From positions 5,557,501 to 5,621,500 of the forward strand of contig JAVHKY010000054.1 of the NCBI GenBank assembly GCA_035079385.1: a stretch of 64,000 bases of DNA, in the 5' to 3' direction. The stretch is from Aspidiotus rigidus (lineage: Eukaryota > Arthropoda > Insecta > Hemiptera > Diaspididae). Under the pieces are notes generated by a model. That model had not been told where the DNA came from and did not search any database. It saw nothing but the letters and a program-made list of their open reading frames with translations. Numbering within the stretch: the first letter of the stretch is position 1; every line of letters begins with the position of its first letter. A program made the position numbers and the translations under genes. Of the stretch, positions 10,571-22,989 are shown in pieces.

Positions 10571-13500
10571 ACGACTTAGAATACCTTAGAAGGACGTTTT
10601 GAGTTTTATGGTGTTTGAAACATTGCTCACCTGGCTCATTGAAGGAACCAAAACAATTGATGTATGAAGTATTACATATCTAGTTACTCGAAGGGGGCTA
10701 CTTTTCAGGCTACATACACCAACCATCGAGTAGGAGAAGGACAATAATTGAGGGTTGGATGGCACATAGGCACGTAACAAAAACAAGGATAGTCTCGAAA
10801 TCACTATATATTGAAACTCATAAAATACACGAAAAGAAATTTTCATTTTAACTTCTTATAACTTTTTCTCTCTAAACATTTTGATTCCTTTATTTTGTTT
10901 ATTTTGTTTTTTTAAAATAGGTTCCCTGTTGAAACATCGTTTCAAAAATAAGTCTTTGGGCGTTTTTTGGCTGTACTTGGCCTGGTCTAGGGCCGGGATC
11001 TAGAAGATGCATGATGTAATTTATTGAAAGACTATAGTCTATTTTCTAGTTCATTTAATTACTACAGGTAGGGATATTTTAGGGTAACTAGCTGACAGGC
11101 TCATGGGCTCCTTCCGTTCGCCCTTTCACCAGTGTTTCTTAGCCTGCGGTAAAAAACATGTATGTATACATATTCCCCGCCGACAATACTGTTATCAATT
11201 CTGTGCACTTCCATTTGGAATGCACCAGGTCACCTTAAAGTAGATCGATAAGTTAAATTTTTCCAAGTCCCTAAATTCAGAGTATTGCAGCTAGCTGAAA
11301 ACCAAAACCGAATTCAGCCGAATATCCACTCATAAGAGAGAAGCCGAAAGCTAGCTTCATTTACACTTTCGAAAGCCGAAAGCCAAAATCAGTCATCTTT
11401 TTTTCATGCTTTCCCAATGTCAGAAGGAAAACTACAGTTCAAATCTTCAAATTCAACTGCTTGCACTCGAGTTGGCTTCGCCAAAATTTCAAAATATAAG
11501 AAAGCCAAACAAACGAAAAAAACAACGTTTTCTTTCATGAGGTTAAACAAGGAACGCAGGGAATCTGTTCTATGAATCGAATTGATTTATGTAAAGTGGA
11601 GATCGAAGCCTTAAGTTTCTCGTTTTATTCGAAGTCGCTACCACAATAAAAATCTGTTTAATTTCTGTTGTTTCATCTTGGGAATATAGCGTTGCTGTTC
11701 TGAATAGCCATTTTAGAGCTAATTTAGCTCTTTTTGACTTCTTCAGATCCAAGATTCAAAAGTGTATTCCTAGCTTCGATTTAGCTTATCCTCAAGCTTT
11801 CGGATGGGTGAAATTTCAGCTGTGACAGTGACATATGTGTATTACGGTCTTCAGATGAATCCTTTCCCACTCAGTAATTTTTAGAGGAATGTAATCAGTT
11901 GCAATTGTTACTTTTCCATATCGTCACAAGAGTGAGCAAAAGAAGATAGCTTTTTAGGCCAATCTTTTTTGAACATCATGTACCTGTATGTCTATAGACA
12001 TCTTAGTTTATTTATATCATACTAGAAGTAGATAATTCTTGGTATGAAAAACGTTATAGAAGTGCGGGTAAAAGTTTGCTCGCAAGTCTATAGAAAAAAA
12101 GAGGGCCTTTTTTCTTCCGAAGCTCTGAAACTGAAAAACGCAAGGCGGAATTTTCAGTAATACAGTGTCGCGTACAAAAAATTCATTTCCATATTGAAAG
12201 ATGGGAAGTAAAGAACGTTTTTCTTCTTCGCCTCTTCTCAGACCGCCTTCTTGGTCGAATACGTAAACAATTTCTACTATTCTTCCACTACTCGATCGGT
12301 TTTCTCGGATATTTTCCTCCATCTCCTGTGTACGTACGTAGACTACAAAACAATGTGTACGTACATGTTTTTGCGTGTGTTTTTCTACGGCATTCGTTGC
12401 TTCCCAGCGAGTGCTGTTCTTGTTTTCCTATTTTTTTTTCCATTCAAATACGAGCTAAGAAGAATATTTTTCTAGAAATGAAAAAATATCGCTTTTTAGC
12501 CTTTTTTAAAATGATATAAATCAATGTCTTTCGTTTATTATTTGCATTATCCGTTCCTCTTTCCGATTATCCTTATTCACCATCTCGCCAATACATCCCA
12601 TTTTATTGACCGGTGTTCGTAGGTACATAAAAAAACAACATTTTCCGATGATGGACGAGTGAATCTTAGGTACCGCTTAAGAAGAATTTTGATATACTTG
12701 AAGGAGGTCAAGACTGAAGTCGTAAAATTGTTATTTCTCCTTGTTCAGGTGTAGCAACTGGTTAACGATATTCTTTAATGAAAATCACAGCGAAAGTTGA
12801 TGAATCAGAAAATGGTGATAGGTTGGTGTAAGTTCACGGAAAAGAAGAGGGAAGATTCAGCAGCTGAGTTTTGGGATTATCACAGACAAGCAGCGGGGGC
12901 ATCGTAAAGGACCGGGTCTAACTTTTGTGGGCTCCGGGTTTAAATTTTTGGAAGGGCCTTCTATTCCTAAAAAAAAAAAAAAAAAAAGTCATTATCAACT
13001 CAACCATTCCCGATCCAAAAGTATCAAATTCCATAGTCTCCTCTTCACTTTACCTATCTCACTTTCATGGGCCATCCCCAGCAAAAAATAGTTTTCAAAC
13101 AGTTCAAAACTCAATGATAGTTTTGTATATTACATTGAGAACAAAATTTTCTCTCATCGTTACTGCAACTCCATCACAATCCTAACAGCCGAGATCCAAA
13201 CTATCTTCTAATGCCCAGAATCGGTTTTAACTCTCTTTCCTTCTTCATCATCTACCTTTCTTAGTACTTTTAATCTCTATCCTTTTCCAACGTTCACTCC
13301 ACTCATCTACTCTCCTTATAAATCTTTCATCCATTTCTGACTTTGTAACATCATGTGAATCCCCAGCCATAGTGGAAAAGTCGACGAAGTTGTAAAAACT
13401 GTCACGAGACTACCGCGAATTAACTCTCAACCGATCCGCCCTTGACATCCCACTCCGAATAACAAAACAGTGGATTACCCATGGGCAAAAACAAGTCAGG

Positions 13501-14085
13501 CAGAATAAATTAGCACAAATGAAACCAGTATCCTTCTCATAGCTCTCGCCCCACAAAGAACACCAGAAAACCACCGTCACAAAATTCACCTCACGCGTTT
13601 CTAAAAAATAAAAGTCAATTGATATGCGCGAACGCCAACCCTCTCTATATTTTGGAATACGTAAATAATTTTTTATTGTTCACTGATGATTTCTTAAACT
13701 GAAATTGCGGGAGTTCCTAAACTGCGAGGGCCCAGGGCCAGTCGTGCTTTCGTCCTAACCAAAACGGATGAATATACCACAAAATCATGTCAAGCTGTAA
13801 GCGTATACAAAAGCTCGAACATAGATTCAGATCACAGCTGTTTTTCGCTTCCCAGACAAGCTCAGTAGGAGGAGGAAGAAACATAGAAGCGTTGGATGAC
13901 GCGACTACAAGATGGCTACACCAAAGACGATTAGACATTAGCTTGAAAACCAGACTCTCCAGCTAAAGCATCGAGGAAGAATAGAAAAATTTTCTGGCAT
14001 AGCCAAATAAATGAAAATCATGTTCCATGTCTTTTATATTTTATCAGTCATCTTGAAATATTTCAGTCTAGGCTGCTACTAGGTC
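10571..14085. other. Non-coding stretch with repeat scraps
   Basis: No gene recognised. Position 10918-10960 (AGGTTCCCTG, then ATCGTTTCAAAAATAAG and TTTTTTGGCTGTACTTGG) is homologous to 18026-18100, so it is the right side of a TTAA-type element. At 11285-11420 there is a repeat rich in AGCCGAAAGC motifs that recurs at 16675-16810. Around 11540 the sequence TTAAACAAGGAACGCAGGG resembles the long end of the TTAA family. A 19-base A-run at about 12969-12987 may mark a retroposed 3' end. Open frames are short and featureless. Confidence 0.5.
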
Positions 14086-15110
14086 AAGTATTCGTGAGAT
14101 ATTATTCGTTTACCCCTTTACCTATCTTGGCGTCGTAAAGTCTTCTATGAGAAATATGAGGTAGCGCGAACTCGCTCCGCTCGTTCGCCCCCTGTCTCGC
14201 TGTTGTATTGGAATGGTATGAGACAATTCAAGTCTAGGGGACTTGGAAAAATTTCGACTATCCAGCCTTTATTTATTTAATTATTTAATTATTGAATTAT
14301 TTTATTATTTAATTATTTAATAATATTTATTTATTTATTTATTTATTTATTCATTTATTTATTTATTATTAATTCTTGTACTAGGTCAAGTGTTCGTGAG
14401 ATATTATTCGTTTACCCCTTTACCTATCTTGGCGTCGTATAAGTCTTGTATGAGAAATATTTTGAGGTAATTGTGGGTGTTCTATATTTTGAGGTATCAA
14501 CATTCGTGGGGCGAACGAGCGATCTCGCTGTTGTATTGGAATGATATGAGAAAATTCAAGTCTTCTATGAGAAATATGAGGTAGCGCGAACTCGCTCCGC
14601 TCGTTCGCCCCCTGTCTCGCTGTTGTGTTGGAATGGTATGAGACAATTCAAGTCTAGGGGACTTGGAAAAATTTCGACTATCCAGCCTTTATTTATTTAA
14701 TTATTTAATTATTGAATTATTTTATTATTTAATTATTTAATAATATTTATTTATTTATTTATTTATTTATTCATTTATTTATTTATTATTAATTCTTGTA
14801 CTAGGTCAAGTGTTCGTGAGATATTATTCGTTTACCCCTTTACCTATCTTGGCGTCGTATAAGTCTTGTATGAGAAATATTTTGAGGTAATTGTGGGTGT
14901 TCTATATTTTGAGGTATCAACATTCGTGGGGCGAACGAGCGATCTCGCTGTTGTATTGGAATGATATGAGAAAATTCAAGTCTTCTATGAGAAATATGAG
15001 GTAGCGCGAACTCGCTCCGCTCGTTCGCCCCCTGTCTCGCTGTTGTGTTGGAATGGTATGAGACAATTCAAGTCTAGGGGACTTGGAAAAATTTCGACTA
15101 TCCAGCCATT
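14086..15110 (+). repeat. 420-bp tandem repeat, about 2.4 copies
   Basis: The segment GTAGCGCGAACTCGCTCCGC starts at 14161, 14581 and 15001, giving an exact 420-bp period. Each full unit contains a (TTTA/TTAA)n tract, a CTAGGTCAAGTRTTCGTGAG segment and a GGCGAACGAGCGATCTCGC segment. Copies are almost identical, for example TGTTGTATTGG against TGTTGTGTTGG, so the duplication is recent. No coding function. Confidence 0.9.
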
Positions 15111-15119
15111 TATGATAGG

Positions 15120-15845
<726 letters not shown>

Positions 15846-16260
15846 GTACTCGCGAGTTTCAAAATCGGGGTCCGGCGAGAGAAAAGACATGGAACATGTC
15901 AAAATATCAAATTACCATAATCGAAGAAACAGCAATTGACTGGTGTGTTCGATCTGGCCCAATTTGGGATCGCAATCATTAGTAGTCTGTGTAGTCTGTA
16001 AAAGATATCGTAATTTTATGGTTACCACCCAGTCACACGAATACCCGCATAATTTATTATTTATCGGGTTGCGTCATCAGCGATGCTAGTAAGACAACTT
16101 TTCATTGATTTACCTTTCTCAAATTTATTCGGATAATTAATTAGTTTTATGCTTCAATCTAAGTAACTCTTTTTATTAGAGAGTCTCTATCCAAGTACCA
16201 AAGTAGTTTCAATTTGTTGAAAGAAAATAAAATTTTTCTTTCCATCTGTTGTAAGACAGT

Positions 16261-16404
16261 AGAGGTATTCTCAAGAATGTAAACAAACGCTGGAAGTGGT
16301 TTCGAGTTTTGAGGAAGTGGTGCAAGTCGTATTACGTCGTATTGCTTCCATAAAACTCAAAACCACTTCGCCCATGTTTGTTTACATTCACCGAGAATAC
16401 CTCT
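16261..16404. repeat. 144-bp fold-back (inverted repeat)
   Basis: The left arm AGAGGTATTCTC..ATGTAAACAAAC..GAAGTGGTTT..GAGTTTT pairs with the right arm, which ends AACAAACATGG..GAGAATACCTCT when inverted, with a few mismatches and a GCAAGTCGTATTACG loop. A short non-autonomous hairpin element is the likely explanation. Confidence 0.8.
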
Positions 16405-16463
16405 AGCGCCTTAATGCTAGCGCGGTTAAGTTCAAATTGCTCCTTGTGCCCAGGGTATATTGT

Positions 16464-16668
16464 TTTTCCGGTATATCAAATTGCATATGAATTCTCCTAC
16501 ATATGTTATCAAGTTGGTAGTTTTTCTAACATTGCTCTTATGGCAAACTATTTTAGAATGAAAATGAGTATGCAATCCAACAACACCCATAAGATGAATG
16601 TTAGAAACACTCACTACCAACTTGATAACACGTAGGAGAATACGTATGCAATTTGAAATACTGGAAAA
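16464..16668. repeat. 205-bp fold-back (inverted repeat)
   Basis: The left arm TTTTCCGGTATATCAAATTGC then TTCTCCTAC, TTATCAAGTTGGTAG, TCTAACATT, CTTATGG is matched in inverted order by the right arm (CCATAAG, AATGTTAGA, CTACCAACTTGATAA, GTAGGAGAA, GCAATTTGAAATACTGGAAAA). The two open frames here on opposite strands are by-products of the symmetry. Confidence 0.85.
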
Positions 16669-17073
16669 CCCCAATTGCAGCTTGCAGCTGAAAGCCAACA
16701 GCCGAATCCAGCTGAATTTTTACTGATAAGAGAGAAGCTGAAAAGCAGCTTTATATAAAACCTTTGTAAGCCAAAATCTTCCACCTTTTTTCCAACTTTC
16801 CTGATCCCCTCAAGTGTTCAAATTTTGAGATCATCTGCTCCAACTTCCAACTAGCCAGGCTAGCTTTGCCAAAGAATGAACAAAGATGAGAGACTTTGGT
16901 TCCGGTTCAATTCAACTGTTCAGTCGTTCAGTACAGAAGCCTGTAGGACAGTCATCCAGTAAAGAATAACAGGAGAATACGCTTTCTCCGATAATACCCC
17001 AGTGCTCCTGATCGTTCCATCTGTACTCCAATTTTTTCATAACATCAATCAGCCAAAAATCAGCTGAATTACG
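16669..17073. repeat. AGCTGAAAGCC-type repeat and unassigned sequence
   Basis: Positions 16675-16810 repeat the arrangement at 11285-11420: AGCTGAAAGCC, CCGAAT, AGCTGAAT, TAAGAGAGAAGC, then GCCAAAATC. The two copies are about 15-25 percent different by eye. The rest of the stretch shows nothing recognisable. Confidence 0.5.
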
Positions 17074-17317
17074 CCAGCTGCTTAGTACCATATAGGATAT
17101 AGACTAACCATACTACAAAAATCATGACGCCTAGACGTGATAACGTTTAACATTGTATTTTTATCCCATTATCCCAATTTTCATAGTACTGGTATGTGTA
17201 TGTGTGTATTTTTATTCCATTATCCCAATTTTCTTATCACATCTCTGCGTCAAATTGACAACATTATTCTTATGGCCGATGGTTGGTCTATATCCTATAT
17301 GGTATTAAGGCCAGCTG
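17074..17317. repeat. 244-bp fold-back
   Basis: The left arm CCAGCTGCTTAGTACCATAT, AGGATATAGACTAACCAT is mirrored by ATGGTTGGTCTATATCC, TATATGGTATTAAGGCCAGCTG on the right. Inside are two copies of a CCATTATCCCAATTTTC direct repeat. This is the third fold-back within about 1 kb. Confidence 0.8.
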
Positions 17318-17488
17318 CCAAACGCCCAATTTTTCACGGTCCAAAGTTTAAGCCAAAAGCCGAAGCTGAAATTTTCGACTGCTTGTGTTGTGTGAGCTTC
17401 TTCAGCAGCTCGTGTATTCTTGCTTGGCAGAGAAGTAACAGACAACTGGAGCTTAAAATGACCTCACGGGTTCTTTAACGTTCTTTAA

Positions 17489-18042
17489 TGGTGTTAGACG
17501 AGGGTTGGCAGAGAACCCGTTTTATGGGGCACAAGGGATATGAAAAATGTAGATTGAAACGTCACAAGTCTAACCTATGGCGTCAACAAATTGTGAGGTC
17601 ACAGGCCTGGACTTTGGAGCGAAATATAATAGGAGGAAAACTTTTAAAAAAACTGATTTATGACGTCATCAGATTGTGACGTCACAAGGCTGACCTATGA
17701 CATCATCGAACTGTGATGTCACATACCCCTCCTCCAAGCTATATGATAGGAGGGGGATTTGGACAAAAAATTGATGAATGACGTCATTAGATTGTGCCGT
17801 CACGAGGCTGACTTATGACGTCATCAAACTGTAATGTCAGGGGCGCGGGGACTTGGAATACATTGAACGCGGTAAGTCAAGTTACGGTGAATTATTTTCG
17901 GTTCTCGTTTCATCTTGATAAAGGCCACCAGATTGTCCGAAACGTCGATCATTATTCAAATAAGAATTCTGTGCGGGTAAACTTTGCCGGACGTCTTTTC
18001 AACCTCCCCACCGCTCCGATAAAACAGGTTCCTCCTTCTCTG
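17489..18042 (+). mobile_element. TTAA-flanked non-autonomous element
   Basis: Flanked by TTAA at 17485-17488 and 18043-18046. The left end has about 20 bases (TGGTGTTAGACGAGGGTTGG) before the terminal CAGAGAACCCGTTTTAT; the right end has ATAAAACAGGTTCC close to the TTAA. This offset arrangement is the same as at 25615-25971. The inside has TGACGTCA modules, one minisatellite unit (AGCTATATGATAGGAGGGGG) and a hammerhead-like motif at 17912. No transposase. TTAA duplication is the hallmark of piggyBac-type movement, which is my inference for the mobilising enzyme. Confidence 0.65.
17912..17949 (+). ncRNA. Hammerhead-like motif inside the TTAA element
   Basis: ATC, core TTGATAA, AGGCCACCAGATTGTCC, GAAAC, GTC, GAT: stem I ATC/GAT pairs, GAAA is intact and stem III (ACGT) is self-complementary, as in PLE ribozymes. 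The core has two changes (first C to T, G8 to A), so it is probably inactive. The copy at 10049 is more decayed. Placement inside a TTAA element suggests a PLE end was captured, or that the element inserted beside one. Confidence 0.4.
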
Positions 18043-18046
18043 TTAA

Positions 18047-18415
18047 AGCATCGTTTCAAGTATATGTATTTGGGAGTTTTTTGGCAGTACTTGGCCTGGT
18101 AGGTAAATACCCATGTCACCATCAAATCTTATTTGAATTATGAATCAGATCACGCTTTTATTGAGTCAATATAGGATCGCTTTTGTGATACCATCAATCG
18201 AAGAAAACAAATAAATCATCTCGTCCCTCTAAATATGAAAATGATGGAGTCCACGATCCGTTTGAAGTATCACACAATATTCGTCTTAAAATCAATGGCC
18301 ACAGATCAAATTTTAAAATTCGATGTAACAGAGCTGGTGATCCCGATCACTTTTTTCTGTCCAGCAATTTAAAACTTGAAATATTAATCTGAGATAACTC
18401 AAAAGCAGTACTTAC
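18047..18415. other. Probable intron sequence 3' of the SNAG exon
   Basis: If the exon at 18416-18707 is real, this stretch is the start of its downstream intron on the minus strand. Positions 18047-18100 share an ATCGTTTCAAG..TTTTTTGGCAGTACTTGGCCTGG segment with 10930-10990. Nothing else is recognised. Confidence 0.4.
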
Positions 18416-18707
18416 CTTCATCATTCTGATGGACACTATTCTCTATCGACTGGTAGTATTGATGGTCAGTGATGGCCACCGGTGTAGACGCATTCTCAAC
18501 GTATATTTCACTCCGATCTTCATCGTTCTGATTATAAAACGTCACAGGAGATAAGGCCTGTTCTCCGTATCTCAGATTCGGCGAACCTTCGGTCATGACT
18601 TCGACAGTAGCAGCGGTTATAGGGATCGTTTCCTCGTTGTTCCATACTTCGTTCTTCTCGGCCTGATATTTGGCCGCCCATTTTTTCACCATGTAGCAAC
18701 GGGGCAT
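18416..18707 (-). CDS. First coding exon of a SNAG-motif (snail/scratch/GFI-like) transcription factor
   Basis: The minus-strand frame starts MPRCYMVKKW at 18707. A protein beginning MPR-x-hydrophobic-hydrophobic-VKK is the SNAG domain, the N-terminal corepressor-docking peptide of Snail, Scratch, GFI1, INSM1 and OVOL zinc-finger repressors. The exon gives 97 codons plus one base and ends in TGAAG|GTAAGTACTG, a near-consensus splice donor, so splicing is in phase 1. The rest is acidic and polar (EVMTEGSPNLRYGEQALSPV, EIYVENASTPVAITDHQYY) with no other domain. C2H2 fingers would be on later exons at lower coordinates; none is seen in 1-18400, so either the intron leaves the window or the gene is something else. 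Which family member it is cannot be decided here. Confidence 0.65.
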
Positions 18708-19737
18708 TGCGCAAATACAATATATGTAGTCTTCGTATTCAGTCTTTTCACGTTGCGAATTATTTATTATCGGTATTGAGATAATATTCTCTTCTTGACG
18801 CGGCGGCGTATGTTCAGGCGGAGAATTTCATTCAATTTTTTTTTTTTTATTGCTTTTCGTTGCTTTATTATTATGGTTTGGATTAGACTATTATTACAAA
18901 CTTGATATGTACGGAAATTTAAAATCGTTTGGGTTTTTTTCTCTTCTCCTCCTTTTTCTTTTTTTGCAATTGAATTTCATTGAGCACACCCGCGTGTAGT
19001 AATATCACAGACTGTGGGACTGTAATATCACAGACTTCCAAGAAATCGAGGACGACTTCATGTCACGTGAACGACAATCGAAACGGAAAAGATAGAGTAG
19101 GCAGACAGAATTAAAAATTGAGGAAGAACGTAGAAATGCTTGCCCGTTCGGTGTTGTAAAACGTAGGTACGTTTTTCGGCCTCAGCAACAAGTAGATTTT
19201 AAACGTATACGATTTAGTAGCAGCAGCTTATTCAGGTAAAGAGTGAGAAAGATACGCGGAATTTTTCGTGACGTTTGTGTGGAAACGTGAGGGAAAAAAG
19301 CTTTAAGAATACCGGTGTATATACTTTATTTATATAAAAATGATGTCGGCGTCGATTCAAAAAAAGGAAAGAGAGAAGAAACAAGGGAAAACGCGTATCA
19401 GTGCGTGAACTCGAACAACAGGTGAGCAGAAAATATAACGGTGTGCTATAGTACTTAATGAATGAGCGGTGCCTTTATTTGCGAGTAAAATTTTCGCAGT
19501 TTTCGGATAATAGCCTTAATATAATTCATCGGAATTTGTCGCGCGAGTCGTCGGTGCTTCTGACGTCGCGTCGTACTTTGCACTTCCGTCGTCTTAATCT
19601 ACGATCGGAAGTAATCTTTCCTCTGCAACTTTAAATATATACGATGTTGTTCTTGACTTTTCGCGTGAGCCGTTCCAGAGTCCTGAAAATCACAAGAAGA
19701 GGTTTCAGATCAGTTCGTGAGGTGCGAAATATCTAAA
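18708..19737 (-). other. Upstream region of the SNAG exon, unique sequence
   Basis: This is the likely 5' UTR and promoter side of the minus-strand exon. It is largely free of the repeat families seen elsewhere. A TATA-like TTTATATAAATAAAG (minus strand, about 19326-19341) is present but unsupported as a promoter. T-runs occur around 18835-18850. No other exon is recognised. Confidence 0.4.
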
Positions 19738-19739
19738 TT

Positions 19740-21889
19740 CCCGATAAACCAAATCGACCATCACTATAATGGTCGACATTGGTTGGTTTTTGGTCGTACG
19801 ACTGAAAAAAGACCAAATATTATGGTACCATCAGAAAATGGTTGATTTTTAGTAAATTTTTGATATAAATCGACCAAATTTTGTCTATTCATTTCAGTTG
19901 ATTGTTGGTCTGATATTATTCCTACTAAATTTTGGTCTTATTATTGGTTGATTTTCGATCACTATGCGGAATACATTTCGACCCATTTTTTGGTCGTTAT
20001 AATTGTCAATACAAAATGGAATTTTTCCTCGTTACTTAGTCGAAAATTGATATTGTATTTATCACTCAATTTTGACTAAGATTTCTAGTCGATTTCTGGG
20101 AAGATATTTTGGGAGATACCTTGATCCATTTTGAGCAGATTTTTTCTCAACATCTACCAATATTTTTACTCTTTTTTTTTTGGTCTATTCTCGTGCAAAC
20201 CGCGGTCACTCATTTTTGCCCAAAATTTCCAGCCGATTTCTTACGAATGAATCAACTATCATAATATTGCTCGCAAACTCGCAGATAAATAAAGATATTG
20301 AAAATAAAATTTAAAATATTTAGAAATTGATATTCTTAATAATAAAATTATTTAATAAATGAACATATATTCTACTAATCATAAAAATATTAGATTTATT
20401 ATATTCAATTCAAAGAGTTCCAACAGGAATAATTATTAAATACAATTTTTTTTTAATTTTAATTTTATATCAATTTCATTTTTTGAAATTAAATTTCAAC
20501 TTTAATTAAGAAGTTTATAATATAATATCATTTTGAAAAAATAAAGATCTTCTTTAAATTTTCTTGATATAGTTGATTTAATCAAAATTATTAATTTTTT
20601 TCAGAATTATTTATTTATTAAAAATATTTATATGAACTTTCAATAAAAATTATTATAAGAGAACTAAAAAAATTGAAATTAAATAGCTTTTTATATCATT
20701 CAATTTATTCAACATATTTGATCCTTTAAATGAGAATTAATTATTTAATCATTTCAATGATTTTAAATAATCATATTGAACCAGAATGATATTTTTCATT
20801 TTTTTGTTCAATTTTACATATAATTAATAGAAAATTATTAGGTCTATTTATGACAAATAAAAAAATTATTAAAAAACAATTTTTAAAGAGTTAATTGACA
20901 TAGTAAATTAATATAGATTAAATTTATAAAAATTAATTCATAAATAATAAATCGATAAAGAATAATGATAATTATTGTGTTATATCAATTAAATTATAAT
21001 AATTAAATTTAAGATTAAAATTACGTAATAATGTACGAATTTTATAAATTAGATTTAAATCAATAGATACATATAATTTTAGATTCATTTTAAAAAATTA
21101 TTTAAATTAAATGAATTGGTATAAATCCATAATAAATCTCACAAATTTCGAACATTGTCCATAAATAATTGGAGGTATACTAATTAATATTGTAATGTTA
21201 GACCAAAATTGCACTCCTCTCAATACAATCCTGCTATCGAGATTGCTATTTTTCTTTCTTTCTTCTCTCACATGAGAAAGCCTTAGATATGGACTGGTTT
21301 TGCCTGTCGAAAATGGTGGTCTGTTAATATCATCTAACTATAGACCGTTTTATGGCGTCTCTATTACCCAAAACTTGATTGTTCTGCTTGGTCAAAAGGG
21401 GTCTATTTGTAGTGGTCCGTTAATATCGCTTGAATATAGGCTATACAACAGACTATTTTATAATTGTCTACATTGCCCAGAAATCTACCAATCTTTTTCG
21501 TCAGAAGAATTCTAATTATGGTGGTTTGTTGACAATGATTAAATATTGACTATGAGAAAATATTTGATATCGTCAAGGTTCCCTAGAAATCGACTCTTTT
21601 TTTGATCAAAAATGGTCGAAATATAGTCAGTTGCAGAGGAAGTATGGCCAATGACTGAGGACAGACCATTTTATGGTATCTACATCACCTACTGATCGAC
21701 TAATTTTTTCATTCAAAGTTTTGTCAAGTTGCTTGTAATGTGGTCTAAATATGGTAGGGAAGAGCGGAAGTAAATCGACTCAAAAAGTTGGTCTGTTATT
21801 AGTCACTCATCAGAGCGCCCCCTCAGTCTATTTTTGATCTACATTTACTCAAAATGAACTGAGATATCTGGTCGATCTGGTTTATCGGG
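19740..21889. mobile_element. 2.15-kb inverted-repeat DNA transposon carrying mitochondrial DNA (copy 1)
   Basis: Left end CCCGATAAACCAAATCGACC; right end, inverted, CCCGATAAACCAGATCGACC, so about 21 bp of terminal inverted repeat with one mismatch. TT flanks both sides (19738-19739, 21890-21891), consistent with a 2-bp target duplication. The outer 500-700 bp on each side are peppered with TGGTC/GACCA motifs (GGTCGAC, TTGGTCTG, TTTTTGGTCG), possibly binding sites for a transposase. The middle (about 20280-21130) is extremely AT-rich and mitochondrial-like. No transposase gene, so it is non-autonomous. A second copy occupies 52222-55613. The superfamily is not recognised. Confidence 0.85.
20280..21130 (+). 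pseudogene. NUMT-like segment: COX1 and CYTB fragments
   Basis: At 20371-20440 the DNA reads TCTACTAATCATAAAAATAT then TTTATTATATTCAATT, AGTTCCAACAGGAATAATTA, which aligns with the start of insect COX1 (S-T-N-H-K-x-I-G ... A-G-M/I). At 20761-20850, with TGA read as tryptophan, it gives N-H-I-E-P-E-W-Y-F and then I-N-R-K-L-L-G, matching the conserved CYTB stretch HIQPEWYF...IPNKLGG. COX1 and CYTB are not neighbours in insect mitochondrial genomes, so the segment is composite or rearranged. Frames are broken and it cannot function. The same segments appear twice inside the element at 52222-55613 (near 52840/53240 and 54110/54500). Confidence 0.75.
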
Positions 21890-21891
21890 TT

Positions 21892-22900
21892 CTGTAAAAA
21901 ACTGAGTTTTTTTTTAGATTTGAATTATGGATATCTATGTGAAAACTTTTCAAATAGAATAAAATACGTATTTTTACGAGAATTTGATCCTGTTTGATAT
22001 CTGAATAACGGGTACTTCGTAGCATTGCGGTGCTCATTCCATATGGTACAGTTTTTGTCTAATTTAGTATTTACCTTTTTTAAGCGTTGCCCTGAAGTAA
22101 AACTCCTTTCTTACATCCTGTATACACTATCAGGATCACGCTACCATAATATTCCCCCAATAAAAAGGCTACGAATGAATCTGAATCATGGTCCTCACGC
22201 GCTCTTGAGGCAATTGTCTGATTTGGTTCGTAAAACACCTGTAGATATTTCTATCACGTCATGTGGTCAAATTTTTCAGAGGTCTTATCGCCTTTCCAAT
22301 AGCTCGAAGGTCAAAATCTTCTACAAATTCTCAAAGCAAGTCAAAGGTTCTCGGAAAGAAACTTTTCTGAATACCCCCCCCCCCCCAGAAGAAAAAAAAC
22401 AGTTTCCAAGAGGAAGACAAACGGTCCCTTTTGGAAAGAAGAATCGCACAGTTGTACCGCAATAACTTCCTTGCAGGAGCGTGAAGATCAAACGTAGAAA
22501 AGGAAAAATAAATAGCCATTGCACCTTCTGCATTGGCAGCTCGCAATCTCCGCCATTTTGCACTATTAATTTAATTGAAAATTTCGAGGGAATTTTTGTG
22601 ATTCTTCAAACATCACAGTTGTAAATTAAACAGACCCGCAACTAGCGATTTTTCTGGGGGGAGGGGGTAAGAATGAAATAATATACGATGAATCATCCGC
22701 TATTGTCTTTGAATAATTTTTTTCATATAAGTTAAAACGGTCAAGTTGGCTTCAAGATTAAAAAGCATACTTTGCCGATATTTTCTGAGGAGGATTTCCC
22801 CCATTTCCCCCATAGTTACGGGCCTGAAATTAAAGAGGTCTAGACTACTCTTCTACAATATTAGTTAGTTTACAAGAGTACTTTCAAGCTACCAGGAAGC
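21892..22900. other. Non-coding stretch
   Basis: No gene is supported. A C-run lies at about 22375-22386. The frame 22025-22465 (+) is 146 codons but has no domain, no splice context and runs through the C-run, so it is not called. Confidence 0.45.
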
Positions 22901-22989
22901 AGTGCAGCAGCGAAAAGCACCAAGGGGCAGAACGGAAGGTTGAGAGTCAAGAACGGAATGAACGAACTGTATACCGGAAAATCACCGAC

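Noticed and set aside
16378..16698. Overlapping frames on both strands that looked like a small protein
   Set aside because: They follow from the fold-back symmetry at 16464-16668.
19326..19341. TATA box for the SNAG exon
   Set aside because: AT-rich matches are frequent in this DNA and no start-site evidence is visible.
22025..22465. 146-codon frame, one of the longest outside transposons
   Set aside because: No recognisable domain, runs through a C-run, and no splice context or homologous copy.
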